From positions 3,906,001 to 3,970,000 of the forward strand of contig OZ244968.1 of the NCBI GenBank assembly GCA_965222645.1: a stretch of 64,000 nt of DNA, given 5' to 3'. The translations under genes were made by a program, and so were the position numbers. Under the pieces are notes generated by a model, which did no database searches, was not told the DNA's origin, and saw only the letters and a program-made list of their open reading frames with translations. Source of the stretch: JABDMH01 sp965222645. Lineage in GTDB: Bacteria > Bacteroidota > Bacteroidia > Chitinophagales > Saprospiraceae. Within the stretch, counting starts at the first letter, position 1, and the number at the start of each line of letters is the position of its first letter. This document shows, in pieces, positions 1-9,182 of the stretch.

Positions 1-1
1 A

Positions 2-1564
2 TATCTACGAAAGATAAATCAGGGTAAAAGACCTACCAGCAATAGGGGAAACACAAGGCCCACTCCACAAACTAACCGGGGCGGCGATGCTGACAGGAAG
101 AAAAGTGACCGGGATCCGGGTGCTCTGGAGCGATTGTTCTTCAGGCCGCTGATGCTGCTCCGAAAGGCCAAGTTTTCTTATACGGAAAATCTGGGATCCG
201 TGGTACCTGGCTTTAATCCCTCACCCGAATATCTCGGCCTCAGCAGGGGATGGGATGCTCCCGGTTATGAATTTGTCCTGGGGATGCAGCCCACGGAAAG
301 TTGGTTTCAGAGAGCCATCGAAAGCAGGAATAATTGGATTACTGACAATGTATTTCTCAATCAGGAGGTCTTGCTCACAAAAACAAAGAAATGGAATGCG
401 GGTCTTACTATTGAACCGTTCCGGGATTTTAGACTAGAGGTCAACTGGGATTACAGCTTCACAGAAAATCACTCGGAGTTTTTCAAGAAAGCTTCCCCAA
501 CCTCCCCGTTTGAGCATCTGTCACCACGGGAAGTGGGGTCGTTTAATATCTCATATTACACACTGGGTACATTGTTTCACGACGATATCGAAATGCTTTT
601 TACAGAGTTTGAGGACAATCGCCGAGTGATCTCCCAACGAGTGGGCGAGCAAGGCACAGTCCATGCAAATGATGGAGCAGAATACACGGAGGGCTTTGGG
701 AAATATCAGCGGGATGTGCTGGTGCCGGCATTTGTCTCAAGCTATGCAAGATTACCGATCCAGGATGTATCATTAAATATCTTTGACCTCGTGCCAAAAC
801 CAAATTGGCAACTCACATACAACGGGCTTTCTAAAGTCCCTCTTTTTCAAGATCTGTTTTCGAGTGTGAGTCTCAGCCATGGTTACCGGTCTACGCTTTC
901 TGTAAATAGCTATAATACTGATTTTGATTACATACCCAGTGATCCCGTACTGAATACCAATCCTGTGACCGGAGATTATTACAGCCGATATGAATTTCAG
1001 GATGTTGTGATATCAGAACAACTATCTCCTCTTATTGGCCTAAATATCAAAACGAGGAATGATATGAGCTTGAGGTTGGATATGAATAAAACGCGCAACC
1101 TGTCGCTGAGTTTTACCGATTATCAACTCAATGAATCCAAACGTACGGACTACACCGCTGGTCTGGGGTATACACTTAAAAATGTCTATATCGGATTTTT
1201 ACAGCCCAAATCAAAGAAACGGGGTCGGTCTACACGAGATCAAAAAGATGCTCAAAATCAAGATCCAAACGCCCAGGATCCTGCAGCTGGCAATGCCCAG
1301 AAAGGAAATGAGATGGAGATCAGAATTGATTTTTCATATGGTGATAATGTTTCACTGATCCATAAATTTGATACGGAGTTAGATCCTCAAGCTTCACGGG
1401 GAAGCAAGCAGATAAGATTTAGCCCTTCGGTGGAGTATGCTTTGAGTGAGACACTTAGCCTTAGGTTTTTTCTGGATTACAATAAGACGGTACCATACAC
1501 TTCCCGGTCTTATCCCATTACCAACATCAACTCTGGTGTCACGGTGCAGTTTGCATTACAATAG
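2..1564 (+). CDS. sprA: T9SS outer-membrane translocon protein SprA, C-terminal part (5' end outside window)
   Basis: The frame is open from base 2 with no start codon before it, so the gene enters from the left and only about 520 C-terminal residues are visible. A segment near visible residue 70 (NPSPEYLGLSRGWDAPGYEF) is typical of SprA/Sov. It is followed by repeated aromatic, beta-strand-like segments as expected of a very large outer-membrane barrel. SprA forms the channel of the type IX secretion system, which exports proteins carrying C-terminal sorting domains; such proteins occur in this window at 10383-12140 and 32588-34114. A short low-complexity Asp/Asn/Gln/Ala-rich stretch lies near 1220-1310. 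Full SprA proteins exceed 2000 residues, so most of the gene is missing only because of the window edge. Family assignment is strong. Confidence 0.93.
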   Translation, partial: YLRKINQGKRPTSNRGNTRPTPQTNRGGDADRKKSDRDPGALERLFFRPLMLLRKAKFSYTENLGSVVPGFNPSPEYLGLSRGWDAPGYEFVLGMQPTESWFQRAIESRNNWITDNVFLNQEVLLTKTKKWNAGLTIEPFRDFRLEVNWDYSFTENHSEFFKKASPTSPFEHLSPREVGSFNISYYTLGTLFHDDIEMLFTEFEDNRRVISQRVGEQGTVHANDGAEYTEGFGKYQRDVLVPAFVSSYARLPIQDVSLNIFDLVPKPNWQLTYNGLSKVPLFQDLFSSVSLSHGYRSTLSVNSYNTDFDYIPSDPVLNTNPVTGDYYSRYEFQDVVISEQLSPLIGLNIKTRNDMSLRLDMNKTRNLSLSFTDYQLNESKRTDYTAGLGYTLKNVYIGFLQPKSKKRGRSTRDQKDAQNQDPNAQDPAAGNAQKGNEMEIRIDFSYGDNVSLIHKFDTELDPQASRGSKQIRFSPSVEYALSETLSLRFFLDYNKTVPYTSRSYPITNINSGVTVQFALQ

Positions 1565-1680
1565 CCTTTTTTTACTGGCGCAGTCTAAATAACATTTGTA
1601 TTTTTAACCGTATCACGCCCCTGCCAGTTGATTATGTTATTATCTGTGTGACAGAATACGAAACTTTAACTTCTTAAAAA

Positions 1681-2127
1681 ATGAAGGTCCGTCGAAAACC
1701 AAAAATGGGAGGCCGCTGGTCAGATACCGATGCCAGGGATCCCATAGACCTTGTCGATGAATGGAAGCCGGGTACCACTTTTGTCCTCGATGGTACGATC
1801 GACAAAGATGGTAAGAGACATTCACTGATCGGTCTGGACATAAGCGCCGATGATATACAAGCCATGCTTGTGAAACTCATCGAACATTATAAATTGCGTA
1901 TAGCTGCCCTGGAAGAAAGATGTGAGGCGCTGCAGATTGAAAATGATCAACGGAAAGCCGCTTTTCAGCTTTTGGATCACACCATTGACCCCTATGTGCA
2001 CCCCGACCTGTTCCACGAAAAGGAAAGAGACCTCCCCAAACTATTTCATAAGATATACGAAATCGCTCAATTTGGTCTTACCGAATCGCTCAGAGATCTG
2101 CAATTGCCCTTGAGCGAAGAAGAATAA
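1681..2127 (+). CDS. Conserved-looking hypothetical protein with coiled-coil segment
   Basis: I do not recognise this 148-residue protein. It begins with a basic stretch (MKVRRKPKMGG), continues with a D/W-rich part (DPIDLVDEWKPGTTFVLDG), and has a probable coiled coil at about residues 58-95 (heptad-like LIEHYKLRIAALEERCEALQIEN). The end is acidic (SEEE). No signal peptide or membrane segment is visible, so it is probably cytoplasmic. It lies 116 bp downstream of sprA on the same strand and converges with the PDZ gene. The ATG at 1681 is the first start in the frame. A link to sprA or T9SS rests only on position. Confidence 0.6.
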   Translation: MKVRRKPKMGGRWSDTDARDPIDLVDEWKPGTTFVLDGTIDKDGKRHSLIGLDISADDIQAMLVKLIEHYKLRIAALEERCEALQIENDQRKAAFQLLDHTIDPYVHPDLFHEKERDLPKLFHKIYEIAQFGLTESLRDLQLPLSEEE

Positions 2128-2171
2128 TTCCGGGCTGCTATAAAGAGATAATTTTGAATGGATAAATCCGG

Positions 2172-2858
2172 TTAAAGTTTTCGGATTTCCATCTTTTGCT
2201 TTGCCTTGTATTCTGTAAGCACTGCAGTGAGCTCCACATGTTCATTCTCACGCAGTACATCTATGACTACTTCATCCTCTGGTCTTAAAGACTGGATATA
2301 ATCGACTACATCTTGAGGTAGTTCTACTTTTTTATTGTCCAGGGCCAGGATTACATCGCCCTCTCTCAGCCCGGCACGGGCAGCCGGAGTGTCGTGCAAT
2401 ACATGTGTGACAAGCACTCCGGATTGACTTTCCATTTCCGATATCTTTATCCCGAGTTTAGGACGGTAGTCATCCTCGGGGTTAAAATCAAACTTACCGA
2501 GGAAAGGAAAATCTCCGTCTCCCCATTCAAACTGTCCGAAATTGAGTGAATCAAAAAGCGAATTAAAGTCGAAGGAATTTCCAAAGAATTGTTCAAAAGG
2601 ACCCAGACTATCGAGATCCAGTTTCTGCCATTGCAGCGATTTGTTTAGATCGTTATCAAAGTTATCCAGATCGATTGCATCAGCCTCTTCACCCTCTTTG
2701 GTGATTTTTTGCACCGTTTTATTGCCATGTTCATCGTACGATTCCTTGATGATCGTCACTTTTGTCTTCTGCTTCTGTGCATAAACAGGTAAATAATCTA
2801 TGACGAGGAGGGCAACGAGGCACACCAGTGCTTTTCCGAGAATTCGTGAAATCTTCAT
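2172..2858 (-). CDS. Secreted PDZ-domain protein
   Basis: This 228-residue protein has an N-terminal signal peptide (about residues 1-27, ending PVYAQ). A linker rich in Asp, Phe and Gly follows (about 50-125), then a C-terminal PDZ domain (about 130-215) with the carboxylate-binding-loop region KLGIKI and the typical ARAGLREGDVILALD. There is no protease domain, so it is probably a periplasmic binding or scaffold protein rather than a DegP-type protease. It is divergent from the histidine kinase gene at 3025 with 166 bp between them. That arrangement allows shared regulation, but nothing in the sequence proves it. Confidence 0.75.
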   Translation of the reverse strand: MKISRILGKALVCLVALLVIDYLPVYAQKQKTKVTIIKESYDEHGNKTVQKITKEGEEADAIDLDNFDNDLNKSLQWQKLDLDSLGPFEQFFGNSFDFNSLFDSLNFGQFEWGDGDFPFLGKFDFNPEDDYRPKLGIKISEMESQSGVLVTHVLHDTPAARAGLREGDVILALDNKKVELPQDVVDYIQSLRPEDEVVIDVLRENEHVELTAVLTEYKAKQKMEIRKL

Positions 2859-2981
2859 GAGATGCTTGTGAGATTAAATAACCATTAAAAGGAACGCAAA
2901 AATACATAGAAATTGGTATTAAGGACAAGAGAAAATAGTTAAATGAGCGTTAAAGCAGGAAATGCCGATCTTTACAGTGGT

Positions 2982-2989
2982 TATTTTTG
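2982..2989 (+). promoter_or_regulatory. Candidate Bacteroidota -7 promoter element (TATTTTTG)
   Basis: The octamer matches TAnnTTTG and lies 36 bp before the ATG of the sensor kinase at 3025. I see no convincing -33 TTTG partner, so the call rests on the -7 box and its position. Confidence 0.35.
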
Positions 2990-3024
2990 CATGTAGCGTG
3001 CAAATCAGTTGAGGACTTGCAATT

Positions 3025-4533
3025 ATGATGAAACAACATTTCATATGGGTCTTGGTAGCATTGATGACCATATCGTTGCTAGGGATCATCGCAATTCAAA
3101 GTGGCTGGATCAATTACAGTATTAGGCTCAACGAGGATAAATTTAATAAGGAGGTTTTTGCCGCGTTGAATCACGTAGAACGCGAGCTCTCGACAAGTGA
3201 AAGCACTCTCGATCTGGACGTGATGGGAAAGGATCTTTCCTTAAATACCCCGGGCAGCTCCCGGCTTGATATCTACTATAAAAATGAGAAGTTGAAGGAC
3301 TCGACACTGGTCAAGGAGGAATTGGCGGGATTGATGAAGAACAATCGGAGTCGATTCCAACAGAATATCAGCCTGCTGGAAGGATTGGAAGTCAATAAAC
3401 TATTGCGTACAAGAGATTTGGCAGACCGAATAAATATCAAGTTGCTCTCATCTTCGATCAGAAGAAATCTCGAGAGAAGGGGATTGGGTGATACCAAGTA
3501 CAACTATGGAGTTTATTCCAATAAGACGAAGAGTTTTGTGATCCTGGATGACAATTACGTGGTGGCTGAGGAGAGTACCCAGTTTAGCAATACACCAATC
3601 AACCGGAGTCTATACAATTCCGAGTACAAGATCAAGCTCTTCGAAAGAGATGGGGAGGAAGTCCCGGGATTGCTCTTTATTAATTTTCCCAGCCGTCAGC
3701 GATTTCTTTTTAAAAATCTCTGGCCTACCATTCTGGGATCTCTTCTTTTTACGGCTATCATCCTTTTCTGTTTTGCATACACCATCCACGTAATCCTGAA
3801 GCAAAAGAAATTGTCCGAGATGCGCACTGACTTCATTAACAATATGACCCATGAGTTTAAGACCCCCATTGCTACCATAAATCTTGCTGCAGATTCGATT
3901 TCTAGCCCTATGGTAGTCGATCAACCCAAGAAAGTAAGTCGTTTTGCAAATATTATCAAACAAGAAAACCGAAGGATGCTCAGTCAGGTGGAGAAGGTGC
4001 TTCAGATGGCTTTGCTTGATAAGAAGGATTTTAAACTGCGAAAGACGGAAATCAACCTGCACGATGTGATCCTTCAGGCGATCGAAAATGCAAATTTACA
4101 AGTGGAAAAAAAGGGAGGGGTAGTGACCGCTGAACTGAGAGCCACCAAGCCAAATATAATGGCTGATCAAACCCATATTAGCAATATAATTCACAATTTA
4201 TTGGACAATGCCAATAAGTACTCACCTGAAAAGCCGGAAATTGACATATCTACGGAGAATACCCCCAAGGGTGTCAAGGTCACCATTCGGGATAAGGGCA
4301 TTGGTATGACCAAAGACCAGCTTAAGCACATCTTTGATAAGTTTTATCGTGTACACACGGGAAATTTGCATGATGTAAAGGGATTTGGGTTGGGTCTGAG
4401 CTATGTAAAAGCCGTAATGAATGCGCACCGGGGTGAAATCAAGGTCTTGAGCGAACTGGGCGAGGGAAGTAGTTTTATTTTGGATTTACCCTTTGACACA
4501 GAACAAGAAAACCGCCAGAATGGCGTTAGTTAA
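3025..4533 (+). CDS. Sensor histidine kinase, RprX-like
   Basis: This 502-residue membrane kinase has a first transmembrane segment at about residues 6-26 and an extracytoplasmic sensing region of about 200 residues. A second transmembrane segment spans about 232-258. A HisKA domain follows with phospho-accepting His at about 276 (MTHEFKTPIATI), then a HATPase domain with N box (HNLLDNANKYS), G1 (DKGIGM) and G2 (GFGLGLSY). This is the architecture of Bacteroides RprX-type kinases. The response regulator gene starts 27 bp downstream, so the two form an operon. The signal cannot be read from the sequence. A paralogous pair lies at 62286-64000. Confidence 0.9.
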   Translation: MMKQHFIWVLVALMTISLLGIIAIQSGWINYSIRLNEDKFNKEVFAALNHVERELSTSESTLDLDVMGKDLSLNTPGSSRLDIYYKNEKLKDSTLVKEELAGLMKNNRSRFQQNISLLEGLEVNKLLRTRDLADRINIKLLSSSIRRNLERRGLGDTKYNYGVYSNKTKSFVILDDNYVVAEESTQFSNTPINRSLYNSEYKIKLFERDGEEVPGLLFINFPSRQRFLFKNLWPTILGSLLFTAIILFCFAYTIHVILKQKKLSEMRTDFINNMTHEFKTPIATINLAADSISSPMVVDQPKKVSRFANIIKQENRRMLSQVEKVLQMALLDKKDFKLRKTEINLHDVILQAIENANLQVEKKGGVVTAELRATKPNIMADQTHISNIIHNLLDNANKYSPEKPEIDISTENTPKGVKVTIRDKGIGMTKDQLKHIFDKFYRVHTGNLHDVKGFGLGLSYVKAVMNAHRGEIKVLSELGEGSSFILDLPFDTEQENRQNGVS

Positions 4534-4560
4534 GAAGTAATTAAAAGCCACTGAATCTAT

Positions 4561-5310
4561 ATGTACAATACTCAAACCATGACCGGACAAAAACAAAGAA
4601 TCCTTCTCGTGGAAGATGATCAGAATTTTGGGGACGTATTGCGTTCTTATCTTGAGATGAACGATTTTGAAGTGACGCTTGAATCTGATGGGGAAGCCGG
4701 GCTTAGTGCCTACCACAAAGACAAGTTTAACCTTTGCATCTTTGATGTCATGATGCCTAAAAAAGATGGCTTTACATTGGCAGAGGAAATCAGGAATAAG
4801 GACGAGGAAATGCCAATTATATTTCTCACGGCAAAGACGATGAAGGAAGATATCTTGCGGGGTTTTAAGATCGGTGCTGACGATTATATTACCAAGCCGT
4901 TTAATTCAGAAGAACTTCTGCTTCGCATTCACGCTATTCTGAAAAGAAGCCAGCAAAAATCAGATCCACAGGAGGATATAAAGGAATTCAACATCGGGCG
5001 GTTTCATTTCAATTATCCTTTGAGAATCTTGACATTTAAGGATAAGGATCAGGAAGTAAAAGAAAAATTATCACCAAAGGAGGCACATCTGCTCAAAATG
5101 TTTTGCATGAGAAAAAATGATGTGCTGTCCAGATCAGAGGCATTGACAACCATTTGGGGAGAAGACAATTACTTCACAGCCAGGAGCATGGATGTTTTTG
5201 TTACAAAGCTGAGAAAATACCTCAAGTTGGATGACAAAATCGAAATTGTCAATATCCATGGTAATGGATTTCAGTTGCTAGTCCTGGATGAGGACCCAAC
5301 TAATATTTAA
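4561..5310 (+). CDS. OmpR/PhoB-family response regulator, RprY-like
   Basis: The receiver domain occupies about residues 12-125, with acidic pocket VEDD and phospho-acceptor Asp62 (CIFDVMMPKKDG), or Asp56 if the second ATG at 4579 is used. The switch Thr (FLTAKT) and Lys (TKPF) are present. The C-terminal winged-helix DNA-binding domain (about 145-240) has the usual end pattern of DVFVTKLRKYL followed by a GNGFQL hairpin. It should act as the transcriptional output of the kinase encoded just upstream. The ATG at 4579 (MTGQKQRILLV) fits the family start better than the one at 4561; both are possible. Confidence 0.9.
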   Translation: MYNTQTMTGQKQRILLVEDDQNFGDVLRSYLEMNDFEVTLESDGEAGLSAYHKDKFNLCIFDVMMPKKDGFTLAEEIRNKDEEMPIIFLTAKTMKEDILRGFKIGADDYITKPFNSEELLLRIHAILKRSQQKSDPQEDIKEFNIGRFHFNYPLRILTFKDKDQEVKEKLSPKEAHLLKMFCMRKNDVLSRSEALTTIWGEDNYFTARSMDVFVTKLRKYLKLDDKIEIVNIHGNGFQLLVLDEDPTNI

Positions 5311-5626
5311 ATCCCAAAGCAGAAAAATAACTGTTATAGGATTGTTTTATTCGATTTACCTTGTTTAGAGGTCAGGTGCCGGTCTCAACTGTCAAAGTTA
5401 CTTATAGACATTAGATACACATCCTGAAAGTAGTAGATGGGATGGCAGAGATTTGATTTCATCTTTACCTATTTACCCTCCATTTTGGTGCTTGAAAAAT
5501 CCTGGACGAACAAACCCGCTACTCGACAATCTAATGATTATTATAATTCGTTCATATAGAAATTAGGTCTGGATTGCTGTATATCCAGGACGTCCGGGAT
5601 TTTGCATAGCAGATGCCAGTTGAAGC
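5311..5626. other. Gene-free stretch between convergent genes
   Basis: This 316 bp region lies between the ends of the response regulator and the SDR gene. I see no credible ORF, RNA gene or strong hairpin. Short related words (atcctggacg, ccaggacgtcc) recur near 5495-5600 without forming a clear structure. Confidence 0.5.
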
Positions 5627-6412
5627 TTAAATACTCTTTGTGCGACCTCCGTCTACTGCAAGGCTCACCCCAGTAACGTAGGATGCAGCAGGAGAAGCTA
5701 AAAATGCCGCCACAGAAGCGATCTCTTCCGGATTGGCAAATCTACCCATGGGCACGACCTTAAAGAGTGAGTCTTCCATTTCCTGCACACTTACATCTTT
5801 TTTTTCAGCCCAGGCATTTACCAAACTCGAAAGCCTCTCCGTTCTGGTAAAACCTGGTAAAACATTATTTACAGTAATCCCAAAAGGTGCCAGCTCAAGG
5901 GATGCTGTTTTTGCCCAGCTCGCCACCGCACCCCTGGTCGTGTTACTTACTCCTAAACCGGGTATCGGTTCCTTTACCGATGTTGAAACGATATTGATAA
6001 TCCGGCCGTATTTATCTTCTTTCATTCCCGGGATCACCAGTCCCATCAATAGATGATTTGCCAGGAGGTGTGCCTTCAAAGCTTGATGAAACTCCTCCGG
6101 AGCCGCCTCGAGAATTGGGCCGGCCGGGGGCCCCCCGGTGTTATTTATGAGAATATGGATGGGTTTTGTCATTGCGAGCGTACGAACCTTTTTTGTCAAG
6201 TCATCCGCGTCCAGCATGTCGACCACGAGGTAACTGTGTTTCTGAGGTATGGAGTTTGGCAAGATAGTTACCACTTCAGCTAATAAATCAGCACTTCTGG
6301 AAGCTATGGTTACGTTGGCCCCCAGGCTTGCGAGTTCTATCGCAATGGCCTTACCGATTCCCTTGCTGCTTCCACATACAAGAGCATTTTTTCCGGTCAG
6401 ATCAGTATTCAT
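5627..6412 (-). CDS. SDR-family oxidoreductase with atypical active site
   Basis: This 261-residue Rossmann-fold enzyme has the nucleotide-binding motif GSSKGIGKA near residue 14, an NNTGG core (NAG-type) near 90, and the end pattern YVTGVSLAVDGGRTKS. The serine of the SDR triad is present (IVSTS). Where YxxxK is expected before GAV, the sequence reads SNTTRGAV, so the catalytic Tyr appears replaced by Ser and Lys by Arg. This divergent SDR type is usually annotated as a 3-oxoacyl-ACP-reductase-like protein. Substrate and activity are therefore open. It starts 12 bp after serC ends and is probably co-transcribed with it. The SDR family is clear; the name FabG would be too specific. Confidence 0.85.
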   Translation of the reverse strand: MNTDLTGKNALVCGSSKGIGKAIAIELASLGANVTIASRSADLLAEVVTILPNSIPQKHSYLVVDMLDADDLTKKVRTLAMTKPIHILINNTGGPPAGPILEAAPEEFHQALKAHLLANHLLMGLVIPGMKEDKYGRIINIVSTSVKEPIPGLGVSNTTRGAVASWAKTASLELAPFGITVNNVLPGFTRTERLSSLVNAWAEKKDVSVQEMEDSLFKVVPMGRFANPEEIASVAAFLASPAASYVTGVSLAVDGGRTKSI

Positions 6413-6424
6413 AAAAAAGATTTT

Positions 6425-7498
6425 TTAGCCAAATTCCGTTTCAAATTGCTGCATGACTTCCACCAATGCTCGGACCGATTCAATTTCCATTGCGTTGTAC
6501 ATCGAAGCTCTGAATCCTCCTACAGATCGGTGTCCCTTTATTCCCGAGCATCCCGCTTCCCGGCACAGGGCAACGAACTCATTTTCAAGCTCTGAATTCT
6601 TAAGGGAGAAGGTTGCGTTCATCACGGAGCGATCGTCAATATTTACAATCCCATCAAACATACCATTGCGGTCCAGCTCATTATAAAACAGCTCAGATTT
6701 GGCTTTGTTCCGCTTTTCCATAAAAGATATTCCACCATTTTCTTTAAGCCATTCAAGTGTGAGCATGCTCACATAAATCGCATAGACAGGTGGCGTATTC
6801 AACATTGATTTTTTTTCGATGTGGTTCTTGTAATTTAACATTGAGGGAATAACCCGATTTACGCGTCCGAGCATATCATCTCTAATGATTACCAGGGTAG
6901 TGCCGGCCGGTCCCATGTTCTTTTGTGCTCCTGCGTAAATAAGACCAAATCCCGATAGATCTACATGTTTGCTAAAGATATCGGATGACATGTCGCAGAA
7001 GAGGGGAGATGATGATTGGGGAATGGCATGCCACTGGGTACCGTAAATGGTGTTGTTGCTGGTAAAATGTGTGTAGGTCACATCATCCGGAATATTAAAA
7101 CCCCGTGGTATTTTTCGGTATTCCTCTTTCTTTCCACTGGCAATTATTCTGATGTCACCATATTTACCAGCTTCCTTAATGGCCTTGGTAGACCATGTGC
7201 CGGTATCTATATATGCCGCTGCTCCTTCCTGCGGCAGACAGTTGAGAGGTGCCATAAAAAACTGACTGCTCGCACCCCCGGATAGAAATAGAATGTGATA
7301 ACCCTCTGGTATATTAAGCAGATCTTGTACCAACTGCATTGCTCTTTCACAGATTTCAACAAATGTGTCACTGCGATGGGAAATTTCTAATATCGAGACC
7401 CCAGAGTTATTCAAATCCAGAACCGCTTGAGAGGCCTTTTGAAAAACAGACTGAGGGAGTATGGAGGGTCCTGCACTGAAGTTGTGTATTTTCATCAA
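6425..7498 (-). CDS. serC: Phosphoserine aminotransferase SerC
   Basis: This 357-residue enzyme is a class V PLP-dependent aminotransferase that converts 3-phosphohydroxypyruvate and glutamate to phosphoserine in serine biosynthesis. It also acts in pyridoxine synthesis in some bacteria. Recognisable parts are the N-terminal NFSAGPSILP and the phosphate-binding SGGASSQF. The PLP-lysine motif is GAQKNMGPAG, and the C-terminal KGHRSVGGFRASMYNA is typical of SerC. Length matches the family. In many Bacteroidota serA follows serC; here an atypical SDR gene follows instead, 12 bp downstream. Confidence 0.96.
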   Translation of the reverse strand: MMKIHNFSAGPSILPQSVFQKASQAVLDLNNSGVSILEISHRSDTFVEICERAMQLVQDLLNIPEGYHILFLSGGASSQFFMAPLNCLPQEGAAAYIDTGTWSTKAIKEAGKYGDIRIIASGKKEEYRKIPRGFNIPDDVTYTHFTSNNTIYGTQWHAIPQSSSPLFCDMSSDIFSKHVDLSGFGLIYAGAQKNMGPAGTTLVIIRDDMLGRVNRVIPSMLNYKNHIEKKSMLNTPPVYAIYVSMLTLEWLKENGGISFMEKRNKAKSELFYNELDRNGMFDGIVNIDDRSVMNATFSLKNSELENEFVALCREAGCSGIKGHRSVGGFRASMYNAMEIESVRALVEVMQQFETEFG

Positions 7499-7665
7499 AT
7501 TATGATATTAAGACATATGATAGAAATCAGGCGCCAAAATTAGAAAACCTGCAGGAAGATTGTCGATTTTTTAAATTGTTTTTAATTGATACTCTGCGAA
7601 GTTGTGGTGCATGTAAAATTGAAGTCAAATACGACGGAAAAACCGTTCGATGCGTCATTGTAAAA

Positions 7666-7673
7666 TATCTTTG
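7666..7673 (+). promoter_or_regulatory. Candidate -7 promoter element (TATCTTTG)
   Basis: The octamer matches TAnnTTTG and ends 21 bp before the ald ATG at 7695. That gives a short 5' leader of roughly 15 bases. The -33 region is weak. Confidence 0.45.
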
Positions 7674-7694
7674 CAACTGCACAACTGAGATGCC

Positions 7695-8810
7695 ATGATA
7701 ATAGGAGTTCCAAAAGAGATCAAACCGGATGAAAACCGGGTCGCAATTACTCCTGCCGGAGTAATCGAATTCGTAAAAAGAGGTCATCAGGTCTTCATCC
7801 AAAAGGATGCGGGTAGTGGAAGTGGCTTTGAGAACCAGGACTATGCAGCGTCCGGGGCAAAGCTTCTGGATAGTATTGATGAAGTTTATGATCAGGCAGA
7901 GATGATCATGAAAGTGAAGGAGCCTATCGAGCGGGAATACGATCTTGTAAAATCCGACCAGCTAGTCTTTACCTATTTCCATTTTGCTTCCCATGAGCCA
8001 TTGACCCACGCTATGATCGATTCTGGATCAATTTGCCTGGCTTACGAGACCGTGGAGCTACAGGACCGCACGTTGCCCCTTCTTATTCCAATGTCTGAGG
8101 TGGCAGGGAGGATGGCTGTGCAAGAAGGTGCAAAATACCTGGAACGTCCCATGGGTGGCCGGGGGGTGTTGCTGGGTGGTGTACCGGGTGTTCAGCCTGG
8201 TAAAGTTTTGATTTTGGGAGGTGGAATTGTGGGTACTCAAGCGGCCAAGATCGCCGCAGGCCTGGGTGCTATGGTAACTATCCTCGATGTCAATTTACAA
8301 CGTTTGCGTTATCTGGCAGACGTAATGCCAGCAAATGTGCACACAGAATACAGCAATGAATATAACTTACGCCAGCACATACGAGATCACGATGTGATCA
8401 TTGGTGCAGTCTTGATTCCGGGTGCCAAGGCTCCCAAGCTTATAAGAAGGGATATGCTAAAGGAAATGAAGCCGGGTACGGTGCTGGTGGATGTAGCTGT
8501 CGATCAGGGAGGATGTATTGAAACCTGTAAACCCACCACACATATGGAGCCCACCTTTGTAATCGATGATGTAGTGCATTATTGTGTGGCCAATATGCCT
8601 GGAGCAGTGCCCTATACTTCTACCATAGCACTGACTAATGCGACCTTGCCATATGCTATACTTCTCGCTGAAAAAGGATGGAAAAAAGCGTGCAAAAAAA
8701 GAGCAGATTTGCGCAAGGGACTGAACATTGTGAAAAATGAAATTGTGTACAAGGGAGTAGCAGATGCTTTTGGTCTGAAATTAGGCGACGTAGATAAACA
8801 CCTGAATTAA
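7695..8810 (+). CDS. ald: Alanine dehydrogenase
   Basis: This 371-residue enzyme interconverts L-alanine and pyruvate plus ammonia with NAD. The N-terminal signature GVPKEIKPDENRVAITPAG is intact. Catalytic residues of the family are visible as Lys in MKVKEP and His in YFHFASHEPL, and the Asp of VDVAVDQGGC is present. The NAD-binding loop is LGGGIVGTQAAKIAAGLGA near residue 175. Length is normal. It is a single-gene unit divergent from serC. Immediately downstream is only a remnant of another gene. Confidence 0.96.
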   Translation: MIIGVPKEIKPDENRVAITPAGVIEFVKRGHQVFIQKDAGSGSGFENQDYAASGAKLLDSIDEVYDQAEMIMKVKEPIEREYDLVKSDQLVFTYFHFASHEPLTHAMIDSGSICLAYETVELQDRTLPLLIPMSEVAGRMAVQEGAKYLERPMGGRGVLLGGVPGVQPGKVLILGGGIVGTQAAKIAAGLGAMVTILDVNLQRLRYLADVMPANVHTEYSNEYNLRQHIRDHDVIIGAVLIPGAKAPKLIRRDMLKEMKPGTVLVDVAVDQGGCIETCKPTTHMEPTFVIDDVVHYCVANMPGAVPYTSTIALTNATLPYAILLAEKGWKKACKKRADLRKGLNIVKNEIVYKGVADAFGLKLGDVDKHLN

Positions 8811-8896
8811 AATGCATTTTGTTCTTTAGCATCTTAGGACCGTCTTCCCCGAAAAATCGCTATGGATTGGTCAAAATTTCTGATTTTTCTAATCCG

Positions 8897-9139
8897 ATGG
8901 AGCACAAATTTTTGCCGAGTGGCCATCTACTCAGTCGTCCTGACCTGGGTAATCTCAGCGTGGCTAGTGATTCGGTTATAGCCGTCTTGCGCTTGGTGAA
9001 AGGCGATTTTGCATTTGTAGACTCTGGTGGAGAAATGATGAAAGGCGATTCAAAGTTCGTTGCTGAGCTTACTGTAAGAGAGGGAGGGATAGTCTGGGAT
9101 CTGAACGGGCAAGCTGCAAAGCCATTTATTGAAAAGTAA
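8897..9139 (+). pseudogene. C-terminal remnant of an amidohydrolase/deacetylase-family metallohydrolase
   Basis: The last ~60 residues (RPDLGNLSVASDSVIAVL, then RLVKGDFAFVDSGGEMMKG and VREGGIVWDLNG) match the end of dihydroorotase-like amidohydrolase/deacetylase proteins of about 400 residues. Those normally read LGxLxVGxxADIAVLRLxKGxFGF with a final VxDLNG. Here the whole metal-binding barrel is missing. The frame is open from 8819, but nothing upstream resembles the family. Even the ADIAVL core is altered to SVIAVL. It is most likely a decayed gene; expression as a stand-alone 80-residue protein cannot be excluded. Confidence 0.65.
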
Positions 9140-9182
9140 TCTTATCACCTCCGGGTGGTCAATAAAATAATCAATTTCTGAA

